Of a stretch of 64,000 nucleotides of DNA, positions 31,670 to 41,294 are shown one piece after another. The first letter of the stretch is position 1. Every line of letters starts with the position of its first letter. The notes under the pieces were generated by a model. It was given only the letters and a program-made list of their open reading frames with translations. It was not told the origin of the DNA and searched no databases. The position numbers and the translations under genes are program-made. The DNA comes from Serripes groenlandicus (lineage: Eukaryota > Mollusca > Bivalvia > Cardiida > Cardiidae): assembly GCA_031761405.1 (NCBI GenBank), contig JASEVX010000007.1, forward strand, positions 34,327,677-34,391,676, read 5' to 3'.

Positions 31670-32593
31670 ATCCCTCAATTATGATTAAGTTAAAATTACC
31701 CATAGGTCGGTTCTTGTATGGCGGGACCCATATAAGTATGCAGACACGTCCTGACTCATACGTTCATCAACAAACAATTAGTAATATGTGGTCTAAAGCA
31801 TCTCTGAATCGATCGGTCTCACCACAACAGCCTGTCGTTGTAAAACATGTTACCATGTCGAAGTGTCAAGGTCATTTTGTGAGACATGTGTTGGTAGCTT
31901 TCATTGATATAGTCCGATTGTTTAACTACATCGGATAAGATAAGAAAGTTTATTGTTTATTAATGTGACACACGTGAAACATATTTTGATTGTTTAACTG
32001 TATAAAAACAAAAATAACCACAGGCCTATAAGAAACCATATTTATATACATATTTTTACACATTACGATATAAAGTCAAATGACATAATACTATACATAA
32101 TCTGCAATTGCGTATTCTAATATCCTATGATTTCAAAAACTTATTGAAAGTAGACATTTTACCGTCGCCGTAAAAGGAGTCAAAACCTTCTATGAGCAGT
32201 GGCTAGAATTAAACGACCCTTGCACAGAAAAGAGCCCTGTTGCATGAACCTTAGCTGTGCGATGTTTCTGAACGTAATAAATCCCCCTAGGCTAGCATTA
32301 TCAATTGAGAGCCTGCGATCGACATACTTTAAAGGTGCTGAAATCCAGATGGTGATCACAATTTTGAAATGTTGAAACTTCTGCAAATAAGACGCATCAT
32401 TCAATTGGTCTAAAAATATTTCTCAACGAATAGTTCTATCAAAATCACAGTTTATAAGAAATTGAGCTTCATCTTCCATTGATTTGTGTCGTACATATTA
32501 CATAGTCTGTCCCCGAGTTGCTCTCCGATATAACGTCCTGTCTCGAATATGTATATATACCTTACTCTAAAACGTTTGCATTTATTATTGTTT
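31670..32593. other. No gene recognised
   Basis: The 146-codon ORF at 31498-31938 contains the SINE remnant and otherwise shows no known domain. The remaining stretch is AT-rich without repeats I can name. Confidence 0.4.
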
Positions 32594-32745
32594 TGAGTCA
32601 ACTCTTTCCTACATACATCAAATCTGCAGCAGATGGCTTCTCTGAAAACAACTGGCTTAACTGTGAACAATCTTTATAAATGAAATAATCATTGAATATA
32701 GTTGAAATCGTTGTGTCAAAAAAAGAAATTGCTTAGTATGAGCAA
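32594..32745 (-). mobile_element. MITE A, right-truncated
   Basis: CTCTTTCCTACATACATC, AATCTGCAGCAGATGGCTTC, TTTATAAATGAAATAATCAT and AAATTGCTTAGTATGAGCAA. It stops after the hairpin. Confidence 0.65.
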
Positions 32746-32815
32746 AGGAACAGAAATGGCCGTCTCAGGTAAAACGTGAACAATTTGTAGTTTGTAAATC
32801 TAAATTTAGGGGATT

Positions 32816-33027
32816 TTAAACCTTTCCCACATATAGACGCTTTCCGACGCATTTGCAGCAGACATCTTTTTAAATTATTGTGGCAAAAGGAGAAATTGTT
32901 TTAATCGACACTATGATTTCAACTCAATTGAATAATCATACTATCATTTATAGAGATTTTCTATATTTTTGATTTGATAATTTCAAAGTCGCCTGCTGCA
33001 GATAAGTTGTATGTGGGAAAGGATTAA
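32816..33027 (+). mobile_element. MITE A, central deletion
   Basis: TTAAACCTTTCCCACATATA and TATGTGGGAAAGGATTAA bound 212 bp. One side of the hairpin (GAGCAATTTC) is missing. Confidence 0.8.
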
Positions 33028-33029
33028 AC

Positions 33030-33307
33030 ATTTTATTCACGTAAGTACACTATAGGCTGTCTGCTATGAGACACCATACTTACACTTTTTTCCTGCTGTC
33101 TTCTAAATCCAATGGATATATAATACCTTCGCAGTTGCCGCCACGACAGTTATCCACTGTTCGACATGCGCAGTGCGGCTTCCGGTACTACACTATGGCT
33201 AATGTTTAAAGTCGCCCCATGGCAAGTCAACCATATAATATATTATCATAAAATCTCAAGGTAAAACCATTACATAATATTTTAAAGGTATATTTTCAAA
33301 TGAAAAA
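33030..33307. other. No feature recognised
   Basis: No repeats or ORFs I can support. Confidence 0.4.
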
Positions 33308-33417
33308 CATAATGATTTGCAAATATAATCCTGTTTACAATTAGTATCATAATGATTTGCAATATAATCATGTTTGAAATTAGTATCATTATGAATTGCA
33401 AATATAATCCTGTAATG
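33308..33417. repeat. 40-bp tandem repeat, 2.7 units
   Basis: Units begin ATAATGATTTGCAAATATAA and end TTACAATTAGTATC. Three starts lie near 33309, 33349 and 33388. Confidence 0.75.
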
Positions 33418-33950
33418 ATAAGTAATTATAGGATACATGACGGGTTTTTCCATAATGTTGTGACCAAAGAAACACATATCAAATCTACCAGATCGAAATG
33501 TTTCATCGAATCGGACCCAACGGGCCAGATTTCATCCGCCGTTTTTATCGTGGTTAATGAAAAGCTTGACACTGACGTCATTTTTATGGAATTGTTCTCT
33601 GTACAGAATCGTCGATACATGTTCAATCATGTAACAAACAGTCTAAAACAAGACCGAGTAAAGCCGCATCATCCATGAAATTCGTTGTGGATAAGCAAAA
33701 ATAGCATGATAATATGTGTGACCTTTGACCCTGACCGTAAGAAGTTTCAAAGAGAAACTTTATAAGCGCTTCTCTGAGAAAGCCAACCTAAGGGATTTTG
33801 CGACCAGTGTAAATCAAGATCAACTTACACATCCGCGCAGTTTGATTTAGTTTTGCACTGTTCGTCACGATAAGCGATATATCCGCTTCGGTTGATTTTC
33901 CATAAGCACCGTTAATATATTTCTCAGACTGAAAACGTGAGTCAGTTCAC
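33418..33950. other. No gene recognised
   Basis: Overlapping ORFs on both strands (33352-33678 plus, 33426-33626 minus) have mixed composition but no motif I know. GACCAGTGTAAATCAAGATC near 33804 resembles a palindromic dispersed repeat that also occurs near 63.6 kb. Confidence 0.4.
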
Positions 33951-34012
33951 TTAACCCTGTCATAAATGCTGCAGAGGCATCAGAGAGTGTCCATATAAGG
34001 GTAAAGGGTTAA
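33951..34012 (-). mobile_element. MITE A reduced to its ends (62 bp)
   Basis: TTAACCCTGTCATAAATG joins CTGCAGAGGCATCAGAGAG and GGTAAAGGGTTAA. The whole centre is deleted between the CTGCAG sites of the arms. Confidence 0.8.
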
Positions 34013-34059
34013 AGAAGCTATTGCCGCGCTTGTTGCAGGAATTCATAAAACTGTACAGC

Positions 34060-34211
34060 AGAATAATATTTGAACATCACCTAAACAGAAATATGGAAAC
34101 TCACTATAAATGAATGTATATGTAATATGTAAGGAGAAATTAACTTTTTTTTTTAAGCCAAAATGATTTCAAAAGATGTCGGATAAAACGTTTTGCATGT
34201 GGTAAAGGGTT
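34060..34211 (-). mobile_element. MITE A, very decayed
   Basis: ACAGAAATATGGAAACTCAC, TATAAATGAATGTATATG and GTGGTAAAGGGTTT keep the order of the family with most words altered. Confidence 0.4.
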
Positions 34212-34496
34212 TAGACAAACGCACACATACATAGTTCATTCTCCTAGCTCAAGATGAATGGGCATGCTATACTATCTTTCTTTTGTATTATTTCGCACAA
34301 ACAGCAATAAAAGAATTTTAATGGATAATGAATTTAATTAATTAAAGATATGTAATAAATGTGTAATTAACTAGACAAATTGTCATTTTAACGCATTTAA
34401 GTTTCTTTGTTGAGACAAAACGAATGTTCGTCCTTAATTTATTAATTTATTAAAATTGTACTTCGTTTAAAAAAATGTAAGTTTTATCGTATCCAT
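34212..34496. other. AT-rich sequence, nothing recognised
   Basis: Long A and T stretches, no ORF. Confidence 0.5.
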
Positions 34497-34730
34497 TTTT
34501 CCGTTTCCCACATACAGACGCTGCCTACGCTTTTGCAGCAGAAGACATTTGAGAATTTTTTTTTGTGTCAAATAAAGAAATTGCTCATAATGCAATTTCT
34601 CCTTTTGCCACAATGTTTTTAACTCGATTAACTATATTTTCATCCATTATTTGTTTAAAAAACTTTTTCTACTTGTTTTCGTTTTTAAAGTCGTCTGCTG
34701 CAGATTTGTTGTATGTGGGAACGGGTTTAA
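34497..34730 (+). mobile_element. MITE A, moderately diverged
   Basis: CCGTTTCCCACATACAGACG at left with the TTAA lost to TTTT. Right end GTGGGAACGGGTTTAA. The hairpin AATTGCTCATAATGCAATT is shortened. Confidence 0.75.
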
Positions 34731-35040
34731 AAGCTGCGCATGTCAGTTCTATCCGGCAATTAGTGGCACTTCGATAATAAAAGAATACGCACGAGCCACG
34801 TCTTGGAACTTAGGTTTTATTGACTCTCCGTAAAGGCATCATGAAGATAAATGGATTATAATACATGGGGCTACTGTTATAGCTGTTTGTAAACAAAAGA
34901 TGCATTAAGGACTAACGTACATGTAGACGGACAGTGGATGCTATCATGAGACCGTGCGGATACACAAGCTCGCCAAGGTCTTCAAAGTACGCCGAATTCC
35001 AAGACTCGGGTTATCTGGTTACGGTAGTAAAACACATTGG

Positions 35041-35340
35041 TATGGCAGCTCTAAAGGGACACACACATTTTTATAAATTACATACGATTTTTTTTTATCT
35101 CGTGCGCACGAGATAGTATCTCGTTCGCACGACTTAGTATCTCGTGCGCACAAGATACTTATCTCGTTCGCATGACTTAGTATCTCGTGCGCACGAGATA
35201 AATATCTCGTTCGCACGACTTAATATCTCGATCATAGTATCTCGTGCGCTCGAGATAAGTATCTCGTTTGCACGACTTAGTATCTAGTGCGCACGAGATA
35301 CTATGATCTAGATACTAGGTGTCCCTTTAGAGCTGCCGTA
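35041..35340. mobile_element. 300-bp TIR element carrying a palindromic CTCGTGCGCACGAG array
   Basis: TATGGCAGCTCTAAAGGGAC at 35041 is the inverse of GTCCCTTTAGAGCTGCCGTA ending at 35340 (one mismatch). Both flanks are CATTGG (35035-35040 and 35341-35346), a clean 6-bp direct repeat. The interior 35098-35310 is about five units of a 42-bp repeat alternating ATCTCGTGCGCACGAGATA with TATCTCGTTCGCACGACTTA. No ORF of note. A non-autonomous DNA element of a family I cannot name. Confidence 0.82.
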
Positions 35341-35560
35341 CATTGGACTACAATGCCTGTATTTTATCCAGAAATTACGTCAGTGTCTCAACTCCATGCA
35401 TGCAGATAGCGAATACTCTTGTTGACATGTGTGTATACATGTGTGTATAAGCTCACCCTAGTCTCCGGTGTTCACAAATGCAGAAAAAACCTGTCCACCT
35501 AAATTGCCTGTCACGACTTCGACATCTTATTGCTTTCTTCATATTGAATAATGATGGGGC

Positions 35561-35789
35561 TTAACCCTTTCCCACATACAACAAATCTACATCAGACGAC
35601 TTTGGAAACATGTTGACAAAACTGTAGAAAATCCATATGAATGAGGGTATAATTACTGAAAAAAGTTGAAAACATTGTGACAAAATGAGAAATTGCTCAT
35701 TTTGAGCAATTTCTTCTTTTGTCACAATATTTTCAAAAGGCGTCTGCTGCAGCGGCGTCAGAAAACGTTTACATGTGTGAAAGGGTTAA
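35561..35789 (-). mobile_element. MITE A, near-intact
   Basis: 229 bp with TTAACCCTTTCCCACATAC and GTGAAAGGGTTAA. The hairpin AGAAATTGCTCATTTTGAGC pairs with CAATTTCTTCT. Confidence 0.86.
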
Positions 35790-35987
35790 GTGCAACACAT
35801 GGAACTATAAAACAAAGGGTAAGACAATAACTAGATATATATATAAGAGTGATGTTTTAATTTTGACAACGTGGTTATAGCTTCACGTCAGAAATGTGGC
35901 CACAATTGTTGTTCTATTCTCCAAAACATTTTTTTACAAAAGACTGCGACAGGTTTAAACGCACTACTTACATTATTTATAGTAAAA

Positions 35988-36217
35988 TTAAACCCTTTCC
36001 CACATACAGCAAATTTGCAGCAGACGACTTTGAAAACATAGTGACAAAAACCTGAACAATCTCAATAAAAGATAGCTTAATTGGTAATAAAGTTGAAAAC
36101 ATTGTGGCCAAAGGTAAAATTGCTCATCATGAGCAATTTCACCTTTGGCCACACTGTTTTCAAAAGTCGTCTGCTGCCATAACGTCAAAAATGCGTCTGC
36201 CAATGGTAAAGGGTTAA
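35988..36217 (-). mobile_element. MITE A, TTTGGCCACAATG subgroup
   Basis: 230 bp. An extra A follows the left TTAA (TTAAACCCTTTCCC). The right end GGTAAAGGGTTAA has lost one G. The hairpin ATTGCTCATCATGAGCAAT is perfect. Confidence 0.85.
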
Positions 36218-36245
36218 ATATCAAGGATCTACGTTCCAGTTACGG

Positions 36246-36277
36246 AGAACCGAGACGCAACAGCTCAGTCGGTAATA
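36246..36277 (+). repeat. tRNA-like SINE head fragment
   Basis: GACGCAACAGCTCAGTCGGT matches the A-box region of SINE F. The rest is cut off by the next element. Confidence 0.4.
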
Positions 36278-36852
36278 CCCCCTTTACACAGAGGTGGCGC
36301 CCGTTAAGAGACCGTTGAACGATGAAACAACGGCCAGATCTTTCAACGAGCCTTCAATCGCCACGGTCTCTCAATGATCTTCCAGTGATCTCAACAGTCG
36401 CCACGGTCTCCTCAAAGTTTTGACTCGATCTAAAACAATTTCTCATCGGTCGCGGAAGGAAGCGATCTCTCATCGGTCGCGGAAGGAAGCAATTCTCAAG
36501 AAGCGCCCAATGAGCGCTTAACGGTCTTATCAATCTCCCAATGATCTCTCGGAGCTTTTTAAATGTACGGCAAATATTTCGGACTCTCATTGATCTCACT
36601 TTGTCGCAACTGATCTCTGAGCGATCTGTCAGCAATCTCGTTATATCTCTCAAGGGTCTTCCGATAAGCGCTCAATGATCGCCATGATCTCTCCAAGGTC
36701 TTTATAGTTGGCCATGGAAGATGACAAAAAAAAAGCATTTGGACTGAAACGAAGTTTTCGGGGCTTTGAGAGATCGTCGAGAGATCGGGCCAATTTTGGC
36801 CAATTTCTGATGGCTCAATGGTCGTTCAAGGATCGCCATGTGTGTAAAGGGG
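36278..36852. mobile_element. 575-bp element with CCCCTTTACACA inverted ends
   Basis: CCCCCTTTACACA at left pairs with TGTGTAAAGGGG at right. The pairing resumes inside as GACCGTTGAACGA against TCGTTCAAGGATCG. The interior is built of variants of GATCTCTCAA, GGTCTC and CAATGATC on both strands. A TCGGTCGCGGAAGGAAGC unit is repeated at 36447 and 36473. The minus-strand ORFs inside show no domain. A TSD is not evident. Confidence 0.6.
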
Positions 36853-37242
36853 CTTTTTAATGACGAGGGATATAAATCCAATCTTCCTTTCATTGATTGA
36901 TTTGGGTTTAATGTGCTTAACTCGAGAAAAAAAAAGATATTATATTAAAAGTTTTAAAACTGTTCTAGAGTTGTATCATAATTCTGGGATAAAAGTAGAG
37001 AAATAGTTTCACTTTCCAGTACATAAACATCTACATATTTATCGTTTTTGCTTTATTTTAACTGGGTAGACATACCCAGTTAAGCAAACTGCTGTACATT
37101 TTCATGACTTTCAATTAACAGTTTTTCAACATTTACTTCCAAAATAGTTTTGAACAACTTATTACTTACTTTGTTGTCACTATTAGCAATATTTGCAGAT
37201 TGTTTCATCATTTCAAAATTTGATCTCCATCTGGAGTTCAGC
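36853..37242. other. Mostly unassigned; hairpin at 37060
   Basis: AACTGGGTA and TACCCAGTT around a GACA loop form a perfect 9-bp stem at 37060-37081. The minus-strand ORF ending at 37080 has about 50 residues outside the SINE with plausible coding composition, but it is not recognised. Confidence 0.4.
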
Positions 37243-37493
37243 ACATTTAACGCCGTTTTAAACAATTGTTCTGTCATATCACGGCGATTTTACACACCAG
37301 TTCTCCTCACATCATACTTTCGAAGCCCTTGGCTGCTTTCCCACAAAGGCTGTTAGCCCATTGGTGGAAGACAAATGAAAAATGTAATAGTGACTTTTGT
37401 CAAATGTCGGAAAGAATGTTTGCCGAGCTGGAGTTCGAACTCACAACCCCTGGATTGACAGCCCGCGTCGCTACCGACTGAGCTACCGGGACT
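37243..37493 (-). mobile_element. SINE F, full-length, minus strand
   Basis: Plus-strand reading gives TTTAACGCCGTTTTAAACAA (inverted 3 prime end), GCCCATTGGTGGAAGAC, GACTTTTGTCAAATGTCGG, GGAGTTCGAACTCACAACCC (inverted B box) and GTCGCTACCGACTGAGCTAC (inverted A box). It is cleaner than most copies. Confidence 0.82.
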
Positions 37494-37740
37494 CAGCCCA
37501 TGGATCGTGCGTTCGAACCCCGGCTCGGCCATTCACTTTTTCTGATGATTAATAAAAGTCATGGTGTCTATCACCATTTGTCTTCCACCAATTTGCTACA
37601 TGATCTATGTCGGAAGGTCACCAGTTACCTGGAAAGGAGGTTGTTTGTCGGACTGGTGGGAGAAGGCCAGGAAACACACAACTATTTCCGCTGACATTCT
37701 TCGCTCCTCGACAATTTTGTGGTTAAACACTTTAATGTGT
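37494..37740 (+). mobile_element. SINE F, plus strand, head to head with the previous copy
   Basis: It begins near the B box, GTGCGTTCGAACCCCGGCTC, then ATTAATAAAAGTCATGGTGT, TCTTCCACCAATTTGC and GGCCAGGAAACACACAAC. The A-box part is missing where it abuts the minus-strand copy. Confidence 0.72.
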
Positions 37741-38395
37741 CAATATTTAATTTGAATTCAACTTAAAGTACACACGAAAATCGAATTGACGTAAATGGAA
37801 GTTATTATCCCTATAATCTATATGGACATCGTAACAAAGCGTCCCTTATCTCCAGTCATTTACTGTGTTAGTGATAGCAAGTTGGACGTATGACTAGAGT
37901 CTCGTTCACCTGCGAAGGGAACTGGTAGACTGGCAGAACGGTTTGGCATTGCACCAGTGACGCCCAGGGATACATGGATAGATACGCCTTTTGTCACCTG
38001 TTAAAAGATAACAGACATGCACATACCGATGACTCCTGCGCTAATGGTAATGCGAGCAATTTCAATAACATGGGAATAACGTATATTTATTATAACATCA
38101 TCTTGACAAATGGGCGAGGCAAATGTATAGTAAATAATTATTAAATTGTTGAAATCTGCGGTGCTTTGCAAATTCAAATATTTGATCAGTCCGTTTGATA
38201 ATCGTACTATATACAAAGGGTTATGACTAATAATACCCTATTTCCGTCACAAATTAAACATCTATTTACCTTTCGAGACTATTCTATTATTACTGTTATA
38301 TCTAAATCGGTTTATCATTAGCTGTATATGTATAGCGCCATTTAACACGCCCGGAAAGTTCATTTCTAAAGCAGACGTACAGTCAAAAATTCGTT
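37741..38395. other. No gene recognised
   Basis: AT-rich. Two minus-strand ORFs of about 70 codons (38001-38216 and 38262-38471) lack known motifs, and the second overlaps a SINE. Confidence 0.4.
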
Positions 38396-38397
38396 TG

Positions 38398-38600
38398 TCT
38401 AAAATACATACGTAGGCAGTCACGGATTCGATCCCCAGTCGCGGCGCTAATGGTGGAGTGCCATTCGACAAGGTACTTATCCTACCCTGGTACTGGTTTC
38501 CTTACCAGTACCAGTAATGATCATGAATAAGCGAAATGTCGTAGTGATATAACTGACATAATGTTGAAAACAGCGTTAAGCCCAAATAAAAAAAAAAAAC
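38398..38600 (+). mobile_element. SINE H
   Basis: CACGGATTCGATCCCCAGTC (B-box region), CCTGGTACTGGTTTCCTTAC, ATCATGAATAAGCGAAATG, GATATAACTGACATAATGTT and GTTAAGCCC, ending in an A-rich tail at 38586-38600. Confidence 0.72.
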
Positions 38601-38642
38601 ATATGAGCCGCGTCAGTTGATATTGGGTCTTGTTGCATCTCT

Positions 38643-38904
38643 ATATGACCCATTCCACGAGAAAACCAACATTGCGTAAAGTATCGACCCGGATCAGCCT
38701 GAGCATGCCGCGCAGGCTAACCCGGACAGACACATTTCGCCTCCTGTAGATTTTCTGTTTCAGTAATCATTACTCTATACCTCTATCCCCCCTGTGACGG
38801 AATGTGTCGGCCCGGATTAGCCTGCGCGGACTGCGCAGGCTGATCTGGATCGATACATTACGCAGAGTCCATAATGTTAGTTATATTGTGGAACAGCTCA
38901 TATG
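38643..38904. mobile_element. Element C, near-complete short form
   Basis: ATATGACCCATTCCACGAGA and TGTGGAACAGCTCATATG. The left arm skips GTGGACTCT. GCATGCCGCGCAGGCTAACC and GCCTGCGCGGACTGCGCAGG show both GC stems intact. Confidence 0.86.
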
Positions 38905-38959
38905 AACAGCACAACCCGCCTATATGTTATATAAACCATATATGTAACCTCTGATTAAA

Positions 38960-39175
38960 GCACCGGTATCGACTCGAGCTGTCAATCAAGGGATGTGAGT
39001 TCGAGTCCCCAGCCCGGCAAGCATTCTTTTCGATGTAATAAGCCAGTTGCCTGAAAAAGCCTGATGGGTGAAGCACTAGTTTGTGAAAGCAAGGAAACAC
39101 ATGTCTATGTGAACTGGCCGCCGTTGTATCAATGATAAACTGTTGAAAACGGGGTTAAATCCCAAAAAATACATT
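38960..39175 (+). mobile_element. SINE F, body shortened
   Basis: CTGTCAATCAAGGGATGTGA, GTTCGAGTCCCCAGCCCGG, AAGCCAGTTGCCTG and GTTGAAAACGGGGTTAAATC. The CTTCCACCAATGGG section is deleted. Confidence 0.7.
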
Positions 39176-39276
39176 AACTATAAAACTGGAAGTGTCGCTT
39201 ATATGCCGAATGTCTCTGTTCCTCTAACTCATGTTTACACCTACCTTACTCTAATACATATAAACCTTCAATTAAA

Positions 39277-39386
39277 ACCGAGCCCCGGTAGCGACGCGGA
39301 CTGTCAATCAAGGGGCTGGAAGTTCGAACCAACATTCTTTTCCGACACTTGATAAAAGTCTTCCACAAAGGAGCTACGGTCTATGT
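39277..39386 (+). mobile_element. SINE F, 5 prime fragment
   Basis: GAGCCCCGGTAGCGACGCGG (A box shortened), TCAAGGGGCTGGAAGTTCGA and CACTTGATAAAAGTCTTCC. It joins a MITE A fragment at 39387. Confidence 0.65.
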
Positions 39387-39456
39387 TAAATTGTTTTTGC
39401 CTAGATATTTTCATAATCGTCTGTTGCATATTTTGCTGTATGTGGGAATGGGGTTA
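39387..39456 (+). mobile_element. MITE A, right-end fragment
   Basis: TTTGCCTAGATATTTTCATA, ATCGTCTGTTGCATATT and GTGGGAATGGGGTTAA. Confidence 0.6.
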
Positions 39457-39459
39457 AAC

Positions 39460-39921
39460 AGAGTAATAGGGATAAGTAGTTTTCTGGACCAATACAAGTC
39501 TCCGGCCAGTCTGCGGTTGTAGAATTCACACTTTCCGTGATACATACGATATACGGCAACGTTTGCAGCATTGCAGCCAATGACACACCCTTATTACAAG
39601 GACAGGGCGAAATTGCCCCAAAACGATCAAGTTCTCTTACTCGCACAATCTTGTTCAATACTGTATCCAAATTATTACGATTAATTAACATTTTCCAGAC
39701 GTTCCATTTTCTTTTTAATAACATGCGTTGAAAGCAGACGTCGTTGTATAACGATCTTATGAAGTAAACGGTCAAGGCACTTGAGGATGTGCGAACTAGG
39801 CCACTCGTTGGACATATGTATCTCGAGTAGTTGTTTGCAACACAAAGTGGTAAAAGTGTGACCACAATCGTATTTAGCAAATCTCTGCAAAGATTAGGAC
39901 CATTGTACTAACATATCCGAC
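39460..39921. other. Unassigned; 159-codon minus-strand ORF
   Basis: The ORF 39401-39880 is the longest non-tandem ORF apart from the retrotransposon, but its C-terminal 25 codons read the MITE A end and no domain is apparent. Overlapping ORFs on both strands argue for chance. Confidence 0.35.
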
Positions 39922-40356
39922 TTAACCCTTTTCTTCATACAGACCCCTTTTCTGGCACTTCTGAAGCAGACAATTTTTGAAAACATTGTGGCAAAGAGTG
40001 AAATAGCTCATAATGTTTAATTTCTCCTTCACTTTGTTTAACCCTTTCCCTCATATAGACGCTTTCTGACGCCTCTGCAGCAGACGGCCTTTTGAAAACA
40101 TAGTGACTAAAGAAGAAATTGCACAAAACGTGCAATTTCTCCTTTTGTCACAATGTTTTCCACTTATTGTCATAGGTTATCCATTCAATTATGGAGATTT
40201 TCTATGTTTTGACAATATACGTTCAAAGTCGTCTGCTGCAGAATTGTCGTATGAGGGAAAGGGTTAAACCTTCTCTTAAAAGAGGTTGTCCATAGTTTTA
40301 CCTAGATGTTTTCAAAGTCCTTTGCTGCAGATGCGTTGTATATGGGAAAGGGTTAA
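39922..40356 (+). mobile_element. MITE A, outer copy split by an intact MITE A
   Basis: The left half runs from TTAACCCTTTTCTTCATAC to CTCCTTCACTTTGTTTAA at 40041. The right half resumes at 40264 with TTAAACCTTCTCTTAAAAG and ends GGGAAAGGGTTAA. The outer copy is more diverged than its insert, giving a clear age order. Confidence 0.85.
40038..40267 (+). mobile_element. MITE A, intact, nested
   Basis: 230 bp with perfect ends, nearly identical to the copies at 19161 and 58579. TTAA on both borders is shared with the interrupted host copy. Confidence 0.93.
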
Positions 40357-40400
40357 CATTTTTGTTTCGATTGCAGACGCAAATACAGCATATTGCTTTT

Positions 40401-40560
40401 TCAACTCTTTCCCGTCATGTAGTTTCAATGTGAAGCATCTGCAGCAGACGACTCGTGAACACATTGTAGCTAAACAAGTAAATTGACGGGCTTGACCTGA
40501 TAATTTGCTCCTTTTCCCAATATGTTTGTAAATATGTTTTGACGCGTAAGGCACCATAAG
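40401..40560 (+). mobile_element. MITE A, scrambled old copy
   Basis: CTCTTTCCCGTCATGTAG, CATCTGCAGCAGACGACTCG and ATTGTAGCTAAACAAG. The right arm is mostly gone. Confidence 0.5.
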
Positions 40561-40597
40561 TCGATTGTATCAGGTACAGGGTGAAGCCTTTCCATGT

Positions 40598-40796
40598 TAA
40601 CCCACATACAGCAAATCTGCAGCGGTCGTCTTTGGACAAGTATGGAAGCTTTCTATTAATCAAAGTATGATTATTGAACAGAGTTGTAAACATTGTGACA
40701 AAAGGAGAAATTGCTCGTTTTGAGCAATTTCTTCTTTTGTCACAATGTTTTCAAAAATCGTCTGCTGCAGAGGCGTCACAAATCGTCTACAAAACT
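40598..40796 (-). mobile_element. MITE A, right end replaced by a minisatellite
   Basis: TTAACCCACATACAGC (CCTTT deleted), hairpin AATTGCTCGTTTTGAGCAATT and AATCGTCTGCTGCAGAGGCG. At CGTCTACAAAACT it passes directly into the array at 40797. Confidence 0.78.
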
Positions 40797-41294
40797 CCCT
40801 GTACGATCTGGTTTGTCAGGCATATAACGACAATCCCTGTACGATCTGGTTTGTCAGGCATATAACGACAATCCCTGTACGATCTGGTTTGTCAGGCATA
40901 TAACAACATTCCCTGTACGATCTGGTTTGTCAGGCATATAACAACAATCCCTGTACGATCTGGTTTGTCAGGCATATAACAACAATCCCCTGTACGATCT
41001 GGTTTTCTAACACCTCTACTACATTTGGATCAGTATTGATAGTTTGTCAGGCATATAACAACAATCCCTGTACGATCTGGTTTTCTAACACCTCTACTAC
41101 ATTTGGATCAGTATTGATAGTTTGTCAGGCATATAACAACAATCCCTGTACGATCTGGTTTTCTAACACCTCTACTACATTTGGATCAGTATTGATAGTT
41201 TGTCAGGCATATATCAACAATCCCTGTACGATCTGGTTTTGTAACACCTCTACTACATTTGGATCAGTATTGATAGTTTGTCAGGCATATATCA
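40797..41294 (+). repeat. 38-bp and 78-bp minisatellite, left part
   Basis: CCCTGTACGATCTGG recurs at 40797, 40835, 40873, 40911, 40949 and 40988 (38-39 bp), then at 41066, 41144 and 41222 (78 bp). The long unit is the short one plus about 40 bp containing CTAACACCTCTACTACATTT and GGATCAGTATTGATAG. The array is cut at 41294 by the retrotransposon and resumes at 42518. Confidence 0.9.

Noticed and set aside
37080..37277. 65-codon minus-strand ORF with coding-like composition
   Set aside because: The first residues come from SINE F and the remainder is short. I could not connect it to a gene or family.
39401..39880. 159-codon minus-strand ORF as a gene
   Set aside because: Its end reads a MITE A terminus, there are competing ORFs on the other strand, and no domain is visible.
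41036..41294. N-terminal 86 residues of the 266-codon ORF
   Set aside because: They are minisatellite sequence that happens to be in frame with the LINE fragment after insertion. They are not part of the retrotransposon protein.
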